Shown: positions 1 to 9,235, counted from the first letter of the stretch. The stretch is DNA of 64,000 nt from Halotalea alkalilenta DSM 17697 (GCF_000621205.1 NZ_KK211226.1:96001-160000); one strand, 5' to 3'. Numbers and translations are program-made. Notes: a model not told the origin generated them from the sequence alone.

Positions 1-10
1 CCTCGCCGGC

Positions 11-57
11 TATCCGAGCATCCTGAGCGAGCGAAGCGAGCCGAAGGACACGAGCGG
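11..57. repeat. Dispersed repeat type B, copy 0
   Basis: A roughly 45-bp element with the core gagcgaagcgagccgaagg. It recurs at 58026-58070, 58240-58284 and 58493-58537. Here it stands directly before a type A copy, the same pairing seen in the large cluster near 58 kb. It contains no ORF that I can support. Confidence 0.75.
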
Positions 58-65
58 TCGACAAA

Positions 66-147
66 CCCGTTCGTCCCGAGCGGCGCCCATACGCGCCAAG
101 GTCGAGCACCCGCTCGGCAATCGGGGGCGCCAGTCGAGGGATCGAGG
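66..147. repeat. Dispersed repeat type A, copy 0
   Basis: An element of about 80 bp starting cccgttcgtcccgagcggcg and ending with cagtcgagggatcgag. Five more close copies lie at 57827-58664 and a degenerate one near 21070. It holds short internal inverted repeats such as ggcgc/gcgcc, as REP-like intergenic elements do. The rest of 1-238 shows nothing else. Confidence 0.75.
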
Positions 148-238
148 GACATGCACGATGGAATCAAGGGACCGCCCTCGGCACCGAAGCCGCTGACTGG
201 AAAACCATGGCAGGGTTTCGCATTCCCGCCAGCGAGAC

Positions 239-961
239 TCAGAGATCGCCGTAGAGGTGCTGGAGCAGGGTCAGGGCGACGATGGGGGCGGTCTCGGTGC
301 GCAGGATCCGCGGGCCGAGCGCGAGGGCGTCGAAGCCATGGCTGCGCGCGATGTCGACCTCGGTGGCGCTGAAGCCGCCTTCGGGGCCGATCAGCAGCGC
401 GGCGTCGCTGGGTGCGGGGCCATCCAGCGCGCGCGAGGCCTCGCCGGGATGGAGAATCAGGCGCAGCTCCTCGCTGCGCTCGGCGAGCCAATCGCCGAGC
501 GCACGCGGTGGATGGACCTCGGGAACCCAGGCGCGCCCGCACTGCTCGCAGGCGCTGACCGCGACCGCCTGCCAATGGGCGAGCTTCTTCGCCTCGCGCT
601 CGCCCTTGAGCCGGACATCGCCGTGCTCGCTGTAAAGCGGCGTGATCGCGGCGACGCCGAGCTCGACCGACTTCTGGATCGCGAACTCCATCCGCTCGCC
701 CTTCGACACTACCTGCCCGAGATGCACCGCCAGCGGCGACTCAGGGCGTGCCTGGCGCGATTCGAGCACGCTGACCTCGACCACTTTACGGTCGGCGCGC
801 TCGATTTGCGCTTCGACCTCGTGACCACGTCCATCGAAGAGGCCCAGCCGCTGCCCTACGCGTGCGCGCATCACCAGTCCAACGTGGCGGGCCTGCGCCT
901 CGGGTAGCGCCAAGCGTTCGCCGAGGCGTTCGGTCAGATCGAGATCGAGGTGGATGCGCAT
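239..961 (-). CDS. rsmE: 16S rRNA (uracil1498-N3)-methyltransferase RsmE
   Basis: RsmE uses S-adenosylmethionine to methylate N3 of U1498 in 16S rRNA within the assembled 30S subunit. The 240-residue length is normal for the family. The protein has the N-terminal PUA-like region and the C-terminal SPOUT fold. The knot signatures LIGPEGGF (about residues 190-197) and LGPRILRTETAP (215-226) form the cofactor site. The gene lies 6 bp downstream of secB on the same strand, so the two could share a transcript. The ATG start gives the canonical N-terminus (MRIHLDLDL). Nothing unusual is seen. Confidence 0.96.
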   Translation of the reverse strand: MRIHLDLDLTERLGERLALPEAQARHVGLVMRARVGQRLGLFDGRGHEVEAQIERADRKVVEVSVLESRQARPESPLAVHLGQVVSKGERMEFAIQKSVELGVAAITPLYSEHGDVRLKGEREAKKLAHWQAVAVSACEQCGRAWVPEVHPPRALGDWLAERSEELRLILHPGEASRALDGPAPSDAALLIGPEGGFSATEVDIARSHGFDALALGPRILRTETAPIVALTLLQHLYGDL

Positions 962-967
962 CGAGGA

Positions 968-1426
968 TCAGGCGTCGGCTTTCTGCTTCTGCTGCTTCTG
1001 CGCGTAGAGGGCATCGAAGTTGACCGGTGCCAGCATCAGGGTCGGGAAGCTGCCACGGTTGACCAGGTTGTCGATGCACTCGCGGGCGTAGGGGAAAAGG
1101 ATGTTCGGGCAGAAGGCGTTGAGGGTGTGGTCGAGCTGCGTCTCGGGAAGGCCCGAGATGGTGAAAAGGCCGGCCTGCTGCACTTCGGCGAGGAAGGCGG
1201 TGGCCTGCTCTTCGCCGTTGAACACCTGCGCGGTGACGTGCACCACCACCTCGTAGACGTTGTCGGCGACCTTGGTGAAGCCGTTGTCCACGTCGAGCTT
1301 GACCTTCGGCTTGAACGGCTGCTGGAAGAGGCTCGGTGAATTCGGCGCTTCGAACGAAATGTCCTTGACGTAGATGCGCTGCAGCGCGAACTGCACGTCG
1401 TTGCTCTGGGCGTTCTGCTGGGTCAT
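968..1426 (-). CDS. secB: Protein-export chaperone SecB
   Basis: SecB is a cytoplasmic tetrameric chaperone that keeps preproteins unfolded and hands them to SecA. At 152 residues it has the usual length. Family landmarks are the N-terminal strand [15 protein letters not shown] and the C-terminal [12 protein letters not shown] and [13 protein letters not shown] segments. A rhodanese gene lies 78 bp upstream on the same strand. In Enterobacteria and many Halomonadaceae grxC sits between them; here the gap is too short to hold it. A Shine-Dalgarno-like ggga precedes the ATG. Confidence 0.97.
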   Translation of the reverse strand: MTQQNAQSNDVQFALQRIYVKDISFEAPNSPSLFQQPFKPKVKLDVDNGFTKVADNVYEVVVHVTAQVFNGEEQATAFLAEVQQAGLFTISGLPETQLDHTLNAFCPNILFPYARECIDNLVNRGSFPTLMLAPVNFDALYAQKQQKQKADA

Positions 1427-1504
1427 GGAAGACTCCCGGGGTCGATGATGGCGATGAAAGAGGTCAGGGCCTGCGAGCGCAGCCGCCAGGGCTGCGGCTG
1501 CGCA

Positions 1505-1927
1505 TCACTTGGTCACGGTCGGCAGGTCGTCGGCCTGCCATTGGCTGATTCCGCCGCGTAGCCGGGTCACACGGGTGAAACCCGCTTTATCCAGCTTGGC
1601 CGCGGCGGCGGCGGAGCTCTGGCCGGTCTTGCAGACCAGGATCACCGGTTTGTCCTTGAACTTGTCGAGCTCGCTGAGCCGGGACTCCAGCCGGGCATCG
1701 GGGATGTTGCGAGCCCCGGAAATATGCCCGGCCTTGAACTCCTTCGGCTCGCGCAGGTCGATGACGATGGCGTCTTCGCGATTGATCAGGCGGGTCGCTT
1801 CACTGGAACTCACCACATTGGCACTGCTGCGGCGGACTTCGTAAAGGATCCATACCAGCAGGACGGCGAGGAAGCCGCCGACCAGCAAGGGGTGGCGCGA
1901 GGCGAATTCGAAAAGCTGTTCGATCAT
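1505..1927 (-). CDS. Membrane-anchored rhodanese-like protein (YibN type)
   Basis: A 140-residue protein with one N-terminal transmembrane segment (about residues 13-31) followed by a single rhodanese domain. The active-site loop CKTGQSS puts the catalytic cysteine at residue 99, and the upstream signature IDLREPKEF-AGHI is intact. Sulfurtransferase activity is therefore possible, but the substrate is unknown. The gene is upstream of secB on the same strand, the same order as E. coli yibN-(grxC)-secB. The divergent neighbour is envC. In many relatives gpmI lies between yibN and envC; it is absent here. Confidence 0.92.
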   Translation of the reverse strand: MIEQLFEFASRHPLLVGGFLAVLLVWILYEVRRSSANVVSSSEATRLINREDAIVIDLREPKEFKAGHISGARNIPDARLESRLSELDKFKDKPVILVCKTGQSSAAAAAKLDKAGFTRVTRLRGGISQWQADDLPTVTK

Positions 1928-2382
1928 GGGGATGGCGGACTCTCAAACGTCTCGGTGCGTTCGGGAAGGCGACCCTGCCAGCTGTCCGGGTCGCCATCGC
2001 GCGGGCGAATGACGGAGCACGCCTCCCTCCACCCAACGCACTTCCAAAGCGAAAGCGCGACGGCACGGAGGAAACGTGCCCGAAGCGCGGGCCAGTATAC
2101 ACTAGGGCGGGGTATCGTTTAGCCACCGACTGCGTTGCCGGCCAGGGCGCCCAATCCCCGGACCAGCTGGCACCCGCATCGCAGGCCGGCCGTGACGCGT
2201 TCGGCTGACGCCGTCTGGCCCGCTACGGTATGATTCCCCGGCGCACGCCGCCTCCGGCGCCCCGCTTTCCGGGCCGCGCCACGGAGTATTGCCCATGTCC
2301 GACGGCGGACCCTATGACGATTGTTGAAGGCAGCGGTATCCCGAATTCGCGGCTCCCCAGGCCAGGCCCAGGCAGCACGACG
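1928..2382. promoter_or_regulatory. Divergent intergenic region between rhodanese gene and envC
   Basis: This 455-bp stretch holds no gene that I can support. A TATACT hexamer reads on the minus strand at 2094-2099 and could be the -10 box for the rhodanese-secB-rsmE genes. Its plus-strand counterpart TATACA is at 2096-2101. No convincing -35 box is seen. The gpmI gene expected here from relatives is missing. Confidence 0.35.
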
Positions 2383-3885
2383 GTGAAGCTGGCATCGCTT
2401 GCAGCGCTGGCGCTGGTGGCCACCCTGGCTGCGCCACTGCAGGCCGCCGATGTCGACGTCTCGCCGCAGCGGCTGCGTGAGATCAACGCCGATATCGCCT
2501 CGATGCAGGCACGGCTGCGCAGTACCGAAAGCCAGCGCGACGAGGCTCGCAGTGCGCTACGCCAGGCCGAGCAGGCGCTCGCGCAGACCCATGCCCAGCT
2601 CGCCACGCTCGGCGAGCAGCGCCAGAGCGCGAGCGACACCCTGGCCCAGCTCGACCAGCGCCTCGGCGAGCTGCGCGAAGAAAGCGCAGCGCAGAAGGCC
2701 GCTCTCGCGGCCCAGCTCGATGCGCTCTATCGCCTCGGCGCCCAGCCGGAGCTCAAGCTGCTGCTCGAACAGCGCGACCCGACTCAGCTGGAGCGCTACC
2801 AGCGCTACCTCAACGCCATCGAAGGCGCCCGGCGAGAACGGCTCGAGACCCTGGCCCGGCTCGATCGGGAGATCAACGCCAACCGCGCAGAGGCGAGCCG
2901 ACAGCACCAGACCCTGGAGCGCTTGATCGAGGAGCAGCGCAGCCGGGAACAGCACCTCGCCAGCCAGCAGAGCGAGCGTGAAAGCGCCCTCGCCCGGCTC
3001 GATGCCAGCTATGCCAACGACCAGGCGAGGCTCACCGATCTCGGCGAACAGCGCCGCGACGCCGAGGAGACCCTGGCGCGGATCGAGCGTGAAGTGGCCG
3101 CGGCCCGCGCCGCGGCCGAGCGGGCGGCCGCTGAGCGCGCGCGCCAAGCCGAACAGGCCCGCCAGGCCGAACTGGCGCGTCAGGCGGCTGAACGCGAGCG
3201 CCAGGCCGAGCAGGCACGGCTCGCGCAGCAGCGCGATGAACGCGCCCGCGCCACCGAGGAACTCGCCCGGCGCACGCAGCAGCAGTCTCAGCAGCCGCAG
3301 CCGCAGCCGCAGCCGCAGCAGTCTCAGGATCGACCGACGCCGCAGGATCGACAGCCCGCCCCGCCACCGAGCGGCTCGCAGCTGACCGAGGAAGAGATGA
3401 ACGCAGAGGCCCCCGGCACGCTGGCGAGCCGGGCACCAGCGCAGAGCGCACCACCTCCACCGCCGCCCGCGCCAAGTGCGCAGAACGAACCTCGACTGCG
3501 CGCCGGGAGCGCCTGGAGCGGGCGCTGGCCGATCGATGGCCGGCTGGTTTCGAACTACGGTGAGGGCGAGGGGCTGAGCCGCAATGGCGTGGTGATCCAG
3601 GCCGCTGAGGGCACGCCGATTCACGCCATCCGTGCGGGCCAGGTGGTGTTCGCCGATTGGCTCAACGGCTTCGGCTACCTGGTGATCGTCGACCACGGCG
3701 GTACCCTCACCGTCTACGCGCACAACCAGCGCAACTCGGTCGAAGTCGGCGACCGGGTCGAGCGCGGCACCGTACTCGGCACCGTCGGCGACACCGGCGG
3801 GCGCTCGAGCCCAGCGCTTTACTTCGAGGTGCGCCGCGGTGGCAAGCCGGTCAATCCGACCGGCTGGCTCTCCGCCTCCCGCTAG
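2383..3885 (+). CDS. envC: Murein hydrolase activator EnvC
   Basis: EnvC acts in the periplasm at the division septum, where with FtsEX it activates the amidases AmiA and AmiB. I chose the in-frame GTG at 2383 because it starts a clean signal peptide (MKLASLAALAL...LQA|AD); an ATG at 2314 would put about 23 odd residues in front. Residues about 30-310 are a long Arg/Ala/Gln-rich coiled coil. A low-complexity QPQPQ and proline-rich linker follows, then a C-terminal LytM/M23 domain. The zinc ligands are degenerate (ALYFEV where active enzymes have an LHFE-type motif), as in non-catalytic EnvC. A ctpA gene follows at 76 bp. Confidence 0.93.
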   Translation: MKLASLAALALVATLAAPLQAADVDVSPQRLREINADIASMQARLRSTESQRDEARSALRQAEQALAQTHAQLATLGEQRQSASDTLAQLDQRLGELREESAAQKAALAAQLDALYRLGAQPELKLLLEQRDPTQLERYQRYLNAIEGARRERLETLARLDREINANRAEASRQHQTLERLIEEQRSREQHLASQQSERESALARLDASYANDQARLTDLGEQRRDAEETLARIEREVAAARAAAERAAAERARQAEQARQAELARQAAERERQAEQARLAQQRDERARATEELARRTQQQSQQPQPQPQPQQSQDRPTPQDRQPAPPPSGSQLTEEEMNAEAPGTLASRAPAQSAPPPPPPAPSAQNEPRLRAGSAWSGRWPIDGRLVSNYGEGEGLSRNGVVIQAAEGTPIHAIRAGQVVFADWLNGFGYLVIVDHGGTLTVYAHNQRNSVEVGDRVERGTVLGTVGDTGGRSSPALYFEVRRGGKPVNPTGWLSASR

Positions 3886-3961
3886 ATCGAATCGTCACTG
3901 ATCCAACGCGCGCCTTCGGGCCGTGAACGGCCCTATTGCCAAGGTATGCCAAGGAGATTTC

Positions 3962-5365
3962 ATGCCCGCTTCCACCTTGCTCAAGCGCTCTCTCGCAGGC
4001 ACCGCACTGGCGCTGATGTTCACCGGCGTCCAGGCACAGCAGCCGGCCCCAACGCCGCAAGTCCCTGCGGCCGAACGGCCCGAAGATGCGCCGGTAAGCG
4101 GTGAGATGCCGCTTGCGGACATCCGCGCCTTCGCCGAGGCATTCGAGCGGATCAAGCGTGGCTACGTCGACGAGGTCGACGACCAGACGCTGCTGCACGG
4201 GGCGATCCGCGGCATGCTCGCCGAGCTCGACCCGCACTCAAGCTACCTCGACGCCGAGCAGCTCAGCGACCTGCGCGAAGCCACCGAAGGGGAATTCGGC
4301 GGTATCGGCATCGAGGTCGGCCTCGAACAGGGTCGGCCCGCGGTGATCTCACCGATCGACGATACCCCCGCCGCCCGGGCAGGACTCAAGCCCCACGACC
4401 TGATCCTGTCGATCGACGGGACCTCCACCGACGGCATGAGCCTCGAAGAGGCGGTCGGCAAGATGCGCGGCGAGATCGGCAGCCCGATCACCTTAGGCAT
4501 AGGCCGCGAGGGCGAGAGCGAGCCGCTCATCGTCGAGCTGGAACGCGCCAGCATTCGCGCCAATAGCGTGACCTCGCGGCGCCTCGCCGGCGATATCGGT
4601 TACGTGCGGATCAGCCAGTTCCAGGTCCGCACCGGCGAGGACCTGCGCAAGGCGATCCAGAGCCTCAACGATGAACGCCCGGTCGAAGGGCTGGTGCTCG
4701 ATCTGCGCAACAATCCAGGTGGGGTGCTCAATGCCGCGGTGGACGTCGGCAGCGTGTTCATCCCCTCGGGCCTGGTGGTCTACACCGAAGGCCGGATCGA
4801 GGGCAGCGAGTCCCGCTTCGAGGCCAACGGCGACCCGATGGCGCCGGAGCTGCCGATAGTAGTACTGATCAACAGCGGCACCGCCTCGGCGGCGGAGATC
4901 GTCGCTGGTGCCCTGCAGGACCATCACCGCGCGGTGATCATGGGCACCGACAGCTTCGGCAAGGGGTCGGTACAGACCGTGCTGCCGCTCGACAACGGCG
5001 GCGCGCTGAAGCTCACCACCGCGCTCTACTACACCCCGGACGGCCGCTCGATCCAGGCCGAGGGCATCGTTCCCGATGTCGAGGTCGCGCCCGCACGGAT
5101 CACCAGCGAAGCGGCCCAGCAGCTGCTGCGCGAGACGGATCTCGAGCGCCACTTGGAGAATGCGGCACCCCGCCCTGAACAAGCGGTGCCCGAGGGCGAC
5201 CAGGAAGGCGCACAGGACGACCCCACCGCCACCGATTACCAGCTGCACGAGGCGACCAATCTGCTCAAGGCGCTGAAAGTGGTCGAGCGAGGGCGTCAGG
5301 CCCGCGAGGCCTCCGCGCCCGCCTCCGCGCCCGCCTCCGCGCCCGCCGCCGCGAACGACGAATAG
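3962..5365 (+). CDS. ctpA: S41 family C-terminal processing protease (CtpA)
   Basis: A secreted serine protease that trims envelope proteins at their C-termini. The ATG at 3962 is chosen because aaggag sits 6-11 bp before it and a signal peptide follows (LLKRSLAGTALALMFTGVQA); the frame stays open to 3923. The 467-residue product has an N-terminal helical region, a PDZ domain (about residues 85-170) and the S41 core. The Ser-Lys dyad is visible as NSGTASAAE (Ser) and SFGKGSVQT (Lys). The C-terminus ends in an Ala/Pro/Ser repeat (ASAPASAPASAPAA). The envC-ctpA order is common in Proteobacteria. Confidence 0.95.
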   Translation: MPASTLLKRSLAGTALALMFTGVQAQQPAPTPQVPAAERPEDAPVSGEMPLADIRAFAEAFERIKRGYVDEVDDQTLLHGAIRGMLAELDPHSSYLDAEQLSDLREATEGEFGGIGIEVGLEQGRPAVISPIDDTPAARAGLKPHDLILSIDGTSTDGMSLEEAVGKMRGEIGSPITLGIGREGESEPLIVELERASIRANSVTSRRLAGDIGYVRISQFQVRTGEDLRKAIQSLNDERPVEGLVLDLRNNPGGVLNAAVDVGSVFIPSGLVVYTEGRIEGSESRFEANGDPMAPELPIVVLINSGTASAAEIVAGALQDHHRAVIMGTDSFGKGSVQTVLPLDNGGALKLTTALYYTPDGRSIQAEGIVPDVEVAPARITSEAAQQLLRETDLERHLENAAPRPEQAVPEGDQEGAQDDPTATDYQLHEATNLLKALKVVERGRQAREASAPASAPASAPAAANDE

Positions 5366-5406
5366 CCGGGCCGGGCCCGGCGGAGAAGCGCTATCGCCGG
5401 CAGCGC

Positions 5407-6660
5407 TCAGGCGATGTCGAGGTGGCGATCGATGCGGTTCGGCAGGTCGAAGCGCTCACCCAGCGCCTGGCGAATCAACAGGCGCTTCAGCGGCCGGCAG
5501 CGATCGACCCTGGTCAGTCCCAGGTTGCGGACCAGGCGAATCAGCGGCTGGCGGCTACCGAAGCCGATTCGGAAGGCGTCCATCAACCGCAGCATGGCGG
5601 CATTGTCGAGCCGGCGCCGGCGCGCATAGCGCGCCAGCACGCGCGGGTCGCCCAGCGGAGCGCCCCGCCGGGCCGCGCGAGCCAGCTCTTCGGCCAGCAC
5701 CGCGACATCCATCAGCCCAAGGTTGGCGCCCTGGCCGGCGAGCGGATGGAGGCTGTGGGCGGCGTCACCGACCAGAGCGAAGCTCGGCGCCACGTAGCGC
5801 TCGGCGTGGCGCTGGACCAGCGGGAAGTCGATACGCTGGGTGACCGACTCGATCGCGCCCAAGCGCTGCTGGAAGGCACCACCAAGCGCCACGGCGAACG
5901 ACTCGTCGTCGAGGGCGAGCAGCTCCTGGGCCCGCGCTTCGTCGGCGGACCATACGATCGACGACCAGTGCTGGTCGTCCGCGCCGAAGGCGAGCGGCAG
6001 GAAGGCGAGCGGGCCGCTGGGCAGGAAGCACTGCCGCGCGGTGCGCCGGTGCGGCTCGAGATGACGGACGCTGGCGACGATCGCGCGCTGGCCGGTGGGC
6101 CGCTCGGACGCCGCGATCCTGACCAGCGCGCGCAGCGGCGAATGGCTACCGTCGGCGCCGATCACCAAGCTGGCGTCCAGGGTCTCTCCGTCGTCCATAG
6201 TGAGCGTGCGCTCACTTACACCAGGAGCGCTGGTTTTCGGCGGGCTGAGTTCGACCACTCTACGCTCGCTCAGCAGGGTGACCCGGCTAGACTCGCGCAA
6301 GTGGGCAAGGAGGCTGTCGAGGATCGCGCCGTTCTCGACGATGTGGCCCAAGGTCGCGGCACCGACGTCGCTGGCGTCGAAGCGGATCTCGCCGCTGCCC
6401 TCCTGATCCCACACTTCCATCGCAACGTAAGGGCTGACCCGCCGCGCTTCGATCGATGACCAAAGCCCGAGGGAGGCGAACAGCGCCTTCGACGCGCTGG
6501 TGATCGCACTGACCCGGGCGTCGATGCGCGCCGGCGCCCAGCGCGACTCGAGCGTGCCCGCATCGATCAGCGCCACCCGCAGGCCCGCATCGTCGAGCAG
6601 CGCGGCAAGCGTGGCGCCGATCATGCCGCCACCGGCGATCGCCACATCGTATCGACTCAT
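5407..6660 (-). CDS. ubiI: Ubiquinone biosynthesis FAD-dependent hydroxylase (UbiI/VisC type)
   Basis: A class A flavoprotein monooxygenase of the UbiH/UbiI/UbiF family, which hydroxylates the aromatic ring of ubiquinone precursors using NAD(P)H and O2. The 417-residue protein starts with the FAD dinucleotide fold AGGGMIG (residues 9-15). It also carries the second FAD motif VGDAAHSLHPLAGQG. The segments YVAMEVWD and LGHIVEN resemble E. coli UbiI (C5 hydroxylase) more than UbiF. It lies 45 bp downstream of ubiH on the same strand, the classic gene order. The exact ring position attacked is an inference from this resemblance. Confidence 0.9.
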   Translation of the reverse strand: MSRYDVAIAGGGMIGATLAALLDDAGLRVALIDAGTLESRWAPARIDARVSAITSASKALFASLGLWSSIEARRVSPYVAMEVWDQEGSGEIRFDASDVGAATLGHIVENGAILDSLLAHLRESSRVTLLSERRVVELSPPKTSAPGVSERTLTMDDGETLDASLVIGADGSHSPLRALVRIAASERPTGQRAIVASVRHLEPHRRTARQCFLPSGPLAFLPLAFGADDQHWSSIVWSADEARAQELLALDDESFAVALGGAFQQRLGAIESVTQRIDFPLVQRHAERYVAPSFALVGDAAHSLHPLAGQGANLGLMDVAVLAEELARAARRGAPLGDPRVLARYARRRRLDNAAMLRLMDAFRIGFGSRQPLIRLVRNLGLTRVDRCRPLKRLLIRQALGERFDLPNRIDRHLDIA

Positions 6661-6705
6661 CCTCCTACCCTCCTGGTCGTTGCAGTGATCGTGCTGAACT
6701 CGGGC

Positions 6706-7917
6706 TCAACGCTCCAACCCCATCGCTCGCCGGGTCAGCGCACGGCGCAGCGGCGAGGCGAGGTTGAGCCCGACCAGCCCGGCCGCGCGCAGATGGGAAA
6801 GCATCGGATTGCCGATGCCGAACAGCTCCACCAGCCGGTGGCTGGCTTGGACCATCACATCCCTGTCGCGCCGCCGGCGCGATTCGAAATCCATCATCGT
6901 CGCCGTCTCCCCCACCGTTCGGCCGGACTCCAGCGCGACCTCGAGCGCATCGCGCAGGTCGAGCACGCCGCGCAGGGCAAGGTTGAACCCTTGGCCCGCC
7001 ACCGGATGCAGCGAATGGGCGGCGTTGCCGAGCACCGCCAGGTGCGGCCGTACCTGCTCGCAGGCCTGGACCAGCCGCAGCGGATAATGGCGGCGCGCAC
7101 CGATGCGCTGGAAGCGGCCGAGACGATCGCCGAAGAACGCCTGCACCTCGGCGAGGAAAGCCCGGTCGTCGAGTTCGAGCATCCGCTCGAGCGCCTGCGG
7201 AGCGAGCGTCCACACCAGCGCCATGCGCCGACCGCGCAGCGGCAGCAGCGCCATCGGTCCGCGCGGGTCGAAGCGTTCGTAGGCGATACCCATGTGGTCA
7301 CGACCGAGCTCGAGATTGCCGATCAGCGCATGCTGGCCATAGTCATGCACTCGGCTTGCGATGCCGAGACGCGCCTTCAGCGGCGATCTGCCGCCGTCGG
7401 CCAGGACGGTGAGCCCCGCTTCCAGCACCGCGCCGTCATCGAGGGTCAGCCGATGACCACCGGGACACGACTCAACCATCACCACCTGCGCGGGGCAGCG
7501 CCAATCGATCGAAAGCCGCTCCAGGCGCCGCATCAGCACTTCGCCCATCCAGGCATTGGGCACCACATAGCCGAGCGCTTCGACCTTCATCTCGGCGTGG
7601 TCGAGGCGCACCGCACCGAAACGTCCGCGCTCGGCGATGTGGATCCGCTCGATCGCCGCCGCCTCCCGGGCGAGCCCAGGCATTGAAGCGGCATCGTGCC
7701 AGAGCCCGAGGCGCTCGAAGTGCAGCCGCGAGCCATAGGAGAGCGCGCTCGATCGCTCATCGAAGCTTGGCTGGTAGCGCACGCCCTCGGCCGAAAGCGG
7801 TGTCGCCTCGATCACCGCGATACGCAACCGGTGACGCTCGGTAAGCCCCGCCAGCGCGCAGGCGAGGCTCGCCCCGACCAGACCACCACCGATGATCGCG
7901 ACATCGACTCGCTGCAT
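6706..7917 (-). CDS. ubiH: 2-octaprenyl-6-methoxyphenyl hydroxylase UbiH
   Basis: UbiH is the FAD monooxygenase for the C1 hydroxylation step of ubiquinone synthesis. I start the gene at the ATG at 7917, giving MQRVDVAIIGGGLVGAS with the Rossmann motif at once; the frame stays open further upstream without homology. The 403-residue product has GNAAHSLHPVAGQGFNLALR as its second FAD motif (Asn replaces the more usual Asp) and an ERGRFG-VRLDHAE region typical of UbiH. The upstream UPF0149 gene is only 26 bp away; pepP, which normally separates them, is absent. Confidence 0.92.
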   Translation of the reverse strand: MQRVDVAIIGGGLVGASLACALAGLTERHRLRIAVIEATPLSAEGVRYQPSFDERSSALSYGSRLHFERLGLWHDAASMPGLAREAAAIERIHIAERGRFGAVRLDHAEMKVEALGYVVPNAWMGEVLMRRLERLSIDWRCPAQVVMVESCPGGHRLTLDDGAVLEAGLTVLADGGRSPLKARLGIASRVHDYGQHALIGNLELGRDHMGIAYERFDPRGPMALLPLRGRRMALVWTLAPQALERMLELDDRAFLAEVQAFFGDRLGRFQRIGARRHYPLRLVQACEQVRPHLAVLGNAAHSLHPVAGQGFNLALRGVLDLRDALEVALESGRTVGETATMMDFESRRRRDRDVMVQASHRLVELFGIGNPMLSHLRAAGLVGLNLASPLRRALTRRAMGLER

Positions 7918-7943
7918 CGCGTCTTCGCTCCTTGCAGATTGGT

Positions 7944-8558
7944 TCAGTGCAGCCGCGGCGGCACACCGTCGTCGTCGACACCCTCGACCCGTGGATTGCC
8001 TGGGTGGCACTCGAGATAGAGCAGGATCGCCGCGACCCGGGCGTGCTCGGCCAGCGCCAGCAGGTCGGCCTCGCTCTCGCCATCATCCTTCACGCCCTCG
8101 TCGAGATCGAGCTCGCCGATGCCGCGCAGGTCGTCGAGCGCCTCGCGCAGCGGTGCCGACCAGCGCTCGTCGATGCCATGATCGTCGAGCGCCTCGCTGA
8201 ACCCCTGGCACCACGCCTTGAGCCCCTCGGCACGCTCGGTGAGGGTGAAGAGCTCATCGGGAAGCAGCGGCTCGAAGCTCATCTCCTCGTCCGCCAGCCG
8301 CGCCTTGGCACGAGCGCGCCAGCCGAGCAGCAGCCCAGCGTCGTCGCGATCGCGCGGCGACTCGACGCCGAGCACCTGGCAGACCTCGGCCAGCCAGCGC
8401 TCGCTGGCCTCGACCCCGTCGTTCTCCCCAAGCGCCAGCCTGGCGCTCATCCGACCGTCGAGAAAGGCCGGGGAGGCCAGCGAGCCGTAGCTCAAGAACA
8501 GATCGGCGATCGTCGCGAAATCGATCGCGGTATCGCCCGCACGCAGGTCGTCGCTCAT
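7944..8558 (-). CDS. ygfB: UPF0149 (YgfB/YecA) family protein
   Basis: A 204-residue cytoplasmic helical protein of the YgfB family, whose molecular role is not established. The ATG at 8558 follows a gagga ribosome site and begins MSDDLRAGDT; the frame extends to 8627 but that part has no family match. Typical segments are LGWRARAK, a WCQGFSEAL core and the C-terminal RVAAILLYLECHPG. It faces zapA divergently, as in E. coli (ygfB-zapA-ssrS-ygfA), and leads the ubiH-ubiI genes. Confidence 0.9.
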   Translation of the reverse strand: MSDDLRAGDTAIDFATIADLFLSYGSLASPAFLDGRMSARLALGENDGVEASERWLAEVCQVLGVESPRDRDDAGLLLGWRARAKARLADEEMSFEPLLPDELFTLTERAEGLKAWCQGFSEALDDHGIDERWSAPLREALDDLRGIGELDLDEGVKDDGESEADLLALAEHARVAAILLYLECHPGNPRVEGVDDDGVPPRLH

Positions 8559-8887
8559 CGCGTCCTCGTGGCTTGCATGGGACGCCGCCCGATAACCCGG
8601 CGGCGTCGAGAATCCAATGCCGGACAACGCCGCGATACCGCATGGCCCGGTTCGTGACGTTTATCGGCAGACTGTTATAGTGGGCGCCAAGAAGGCAGGC
8701 CACGGCGCCCGACGTGCATGGTACCCGCCGAGCGGCACGGCGTCTCCTCATCGCGCCACCGCCCGAGGTAGCCGCATCGCTGGGATCGCCGATGCGTACC
8801 ATGGTCATCGTCCCGAGCACAGTGAGCGATTCGGCGGCGCCAATCCGAGCGTCGCCGCATAGCGAATCAGGTCCCCAGGAGCAGAGT

Positions 8888-9193
8888 ATGAGCGACTCCC
8901 CCCGCAGCACCGTCGAGATCACCCTGCTCGGCCAGTCCTACACCTTTCGCTGCGCCAAGGGCGAGGCCGAGGGGCTGCAGCGCGCGGCGCGCTATCTCGA
9001 CAAAGCCTTGGCCGGGGTCAAGCAGCGCGCAGGCGGCATGAGCGATGAAAAAGTCGCGCTGATGACCGCATTGAACATCACCCATGAATTGCTGCAGGCG
9101 CTCGAAACCCGCGGCGAGCTCGAGGAGCAGGCGTCCCGGCTCGGCCAGCGGATCGATACCGCCTTGGCCAAGGTTCGCCTTGCCGAGCGCTGA
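8888..9193 (+). CDS. zapA: Cell division protein ZapA
   Basis: ZapA is a small cytoplasmic protein that cross-links FtsZ filaments at the division site. The ATG at 8888 follows a gcaggagcagagt ribosome site. The 101-residue product has the ZapA N-terminal strand pair (VEITLLGQSYTFRC), the conserved AARYLDKAL helix and a C-terminal coiled coil with MTALNITHELLQ. An upstream open frame to 8714 is not part of the gene. The 6S RNA gene begins about 43 bp after the stop, as in Enterobacteria and Pseudomonas. Confidence 0.96.
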   Translation: MSDSPRSTVEITLLGQSYTFRCAKGEAEGLQRAARYLDKALAGVKQRAGGMSDEKVALMTALNITHELLQALETRGELEEQASRLGQRIDTALAKVRLAER

Positions 9194-9223
9194 GCCTGCA
9201 CTGTCGCCGCGCCTAGCATCTGT

Positions 9224-9229
9224 TACACT
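9224..9229 (+). promoter_or_regulatory. Probable -10 box of the 6S RNA promoter
   Basis: TACACT lies 7 bp before the expected 5' end of the 6S RNA at about 9236. No strong -35 hexamer is visible 17 bp upstream (ctgtcg at 9201-9206). Confidence 0.5.
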
Positions 9230-9235
9230 GGGCGC

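Noticed and set aside
151-372. 73-codon ORF at the window start
   Set aside because: Overlaps rsmE antisense, begins in repeat DNA, and has an Arg/Gly-rich artefact composition.
2557-3723. 388-codon antisense ORF opposite envC
   Set aside because: Shadow of the repetitive coiled-coil codons; no start signals and Leu/Arg-rich low-complexity product.
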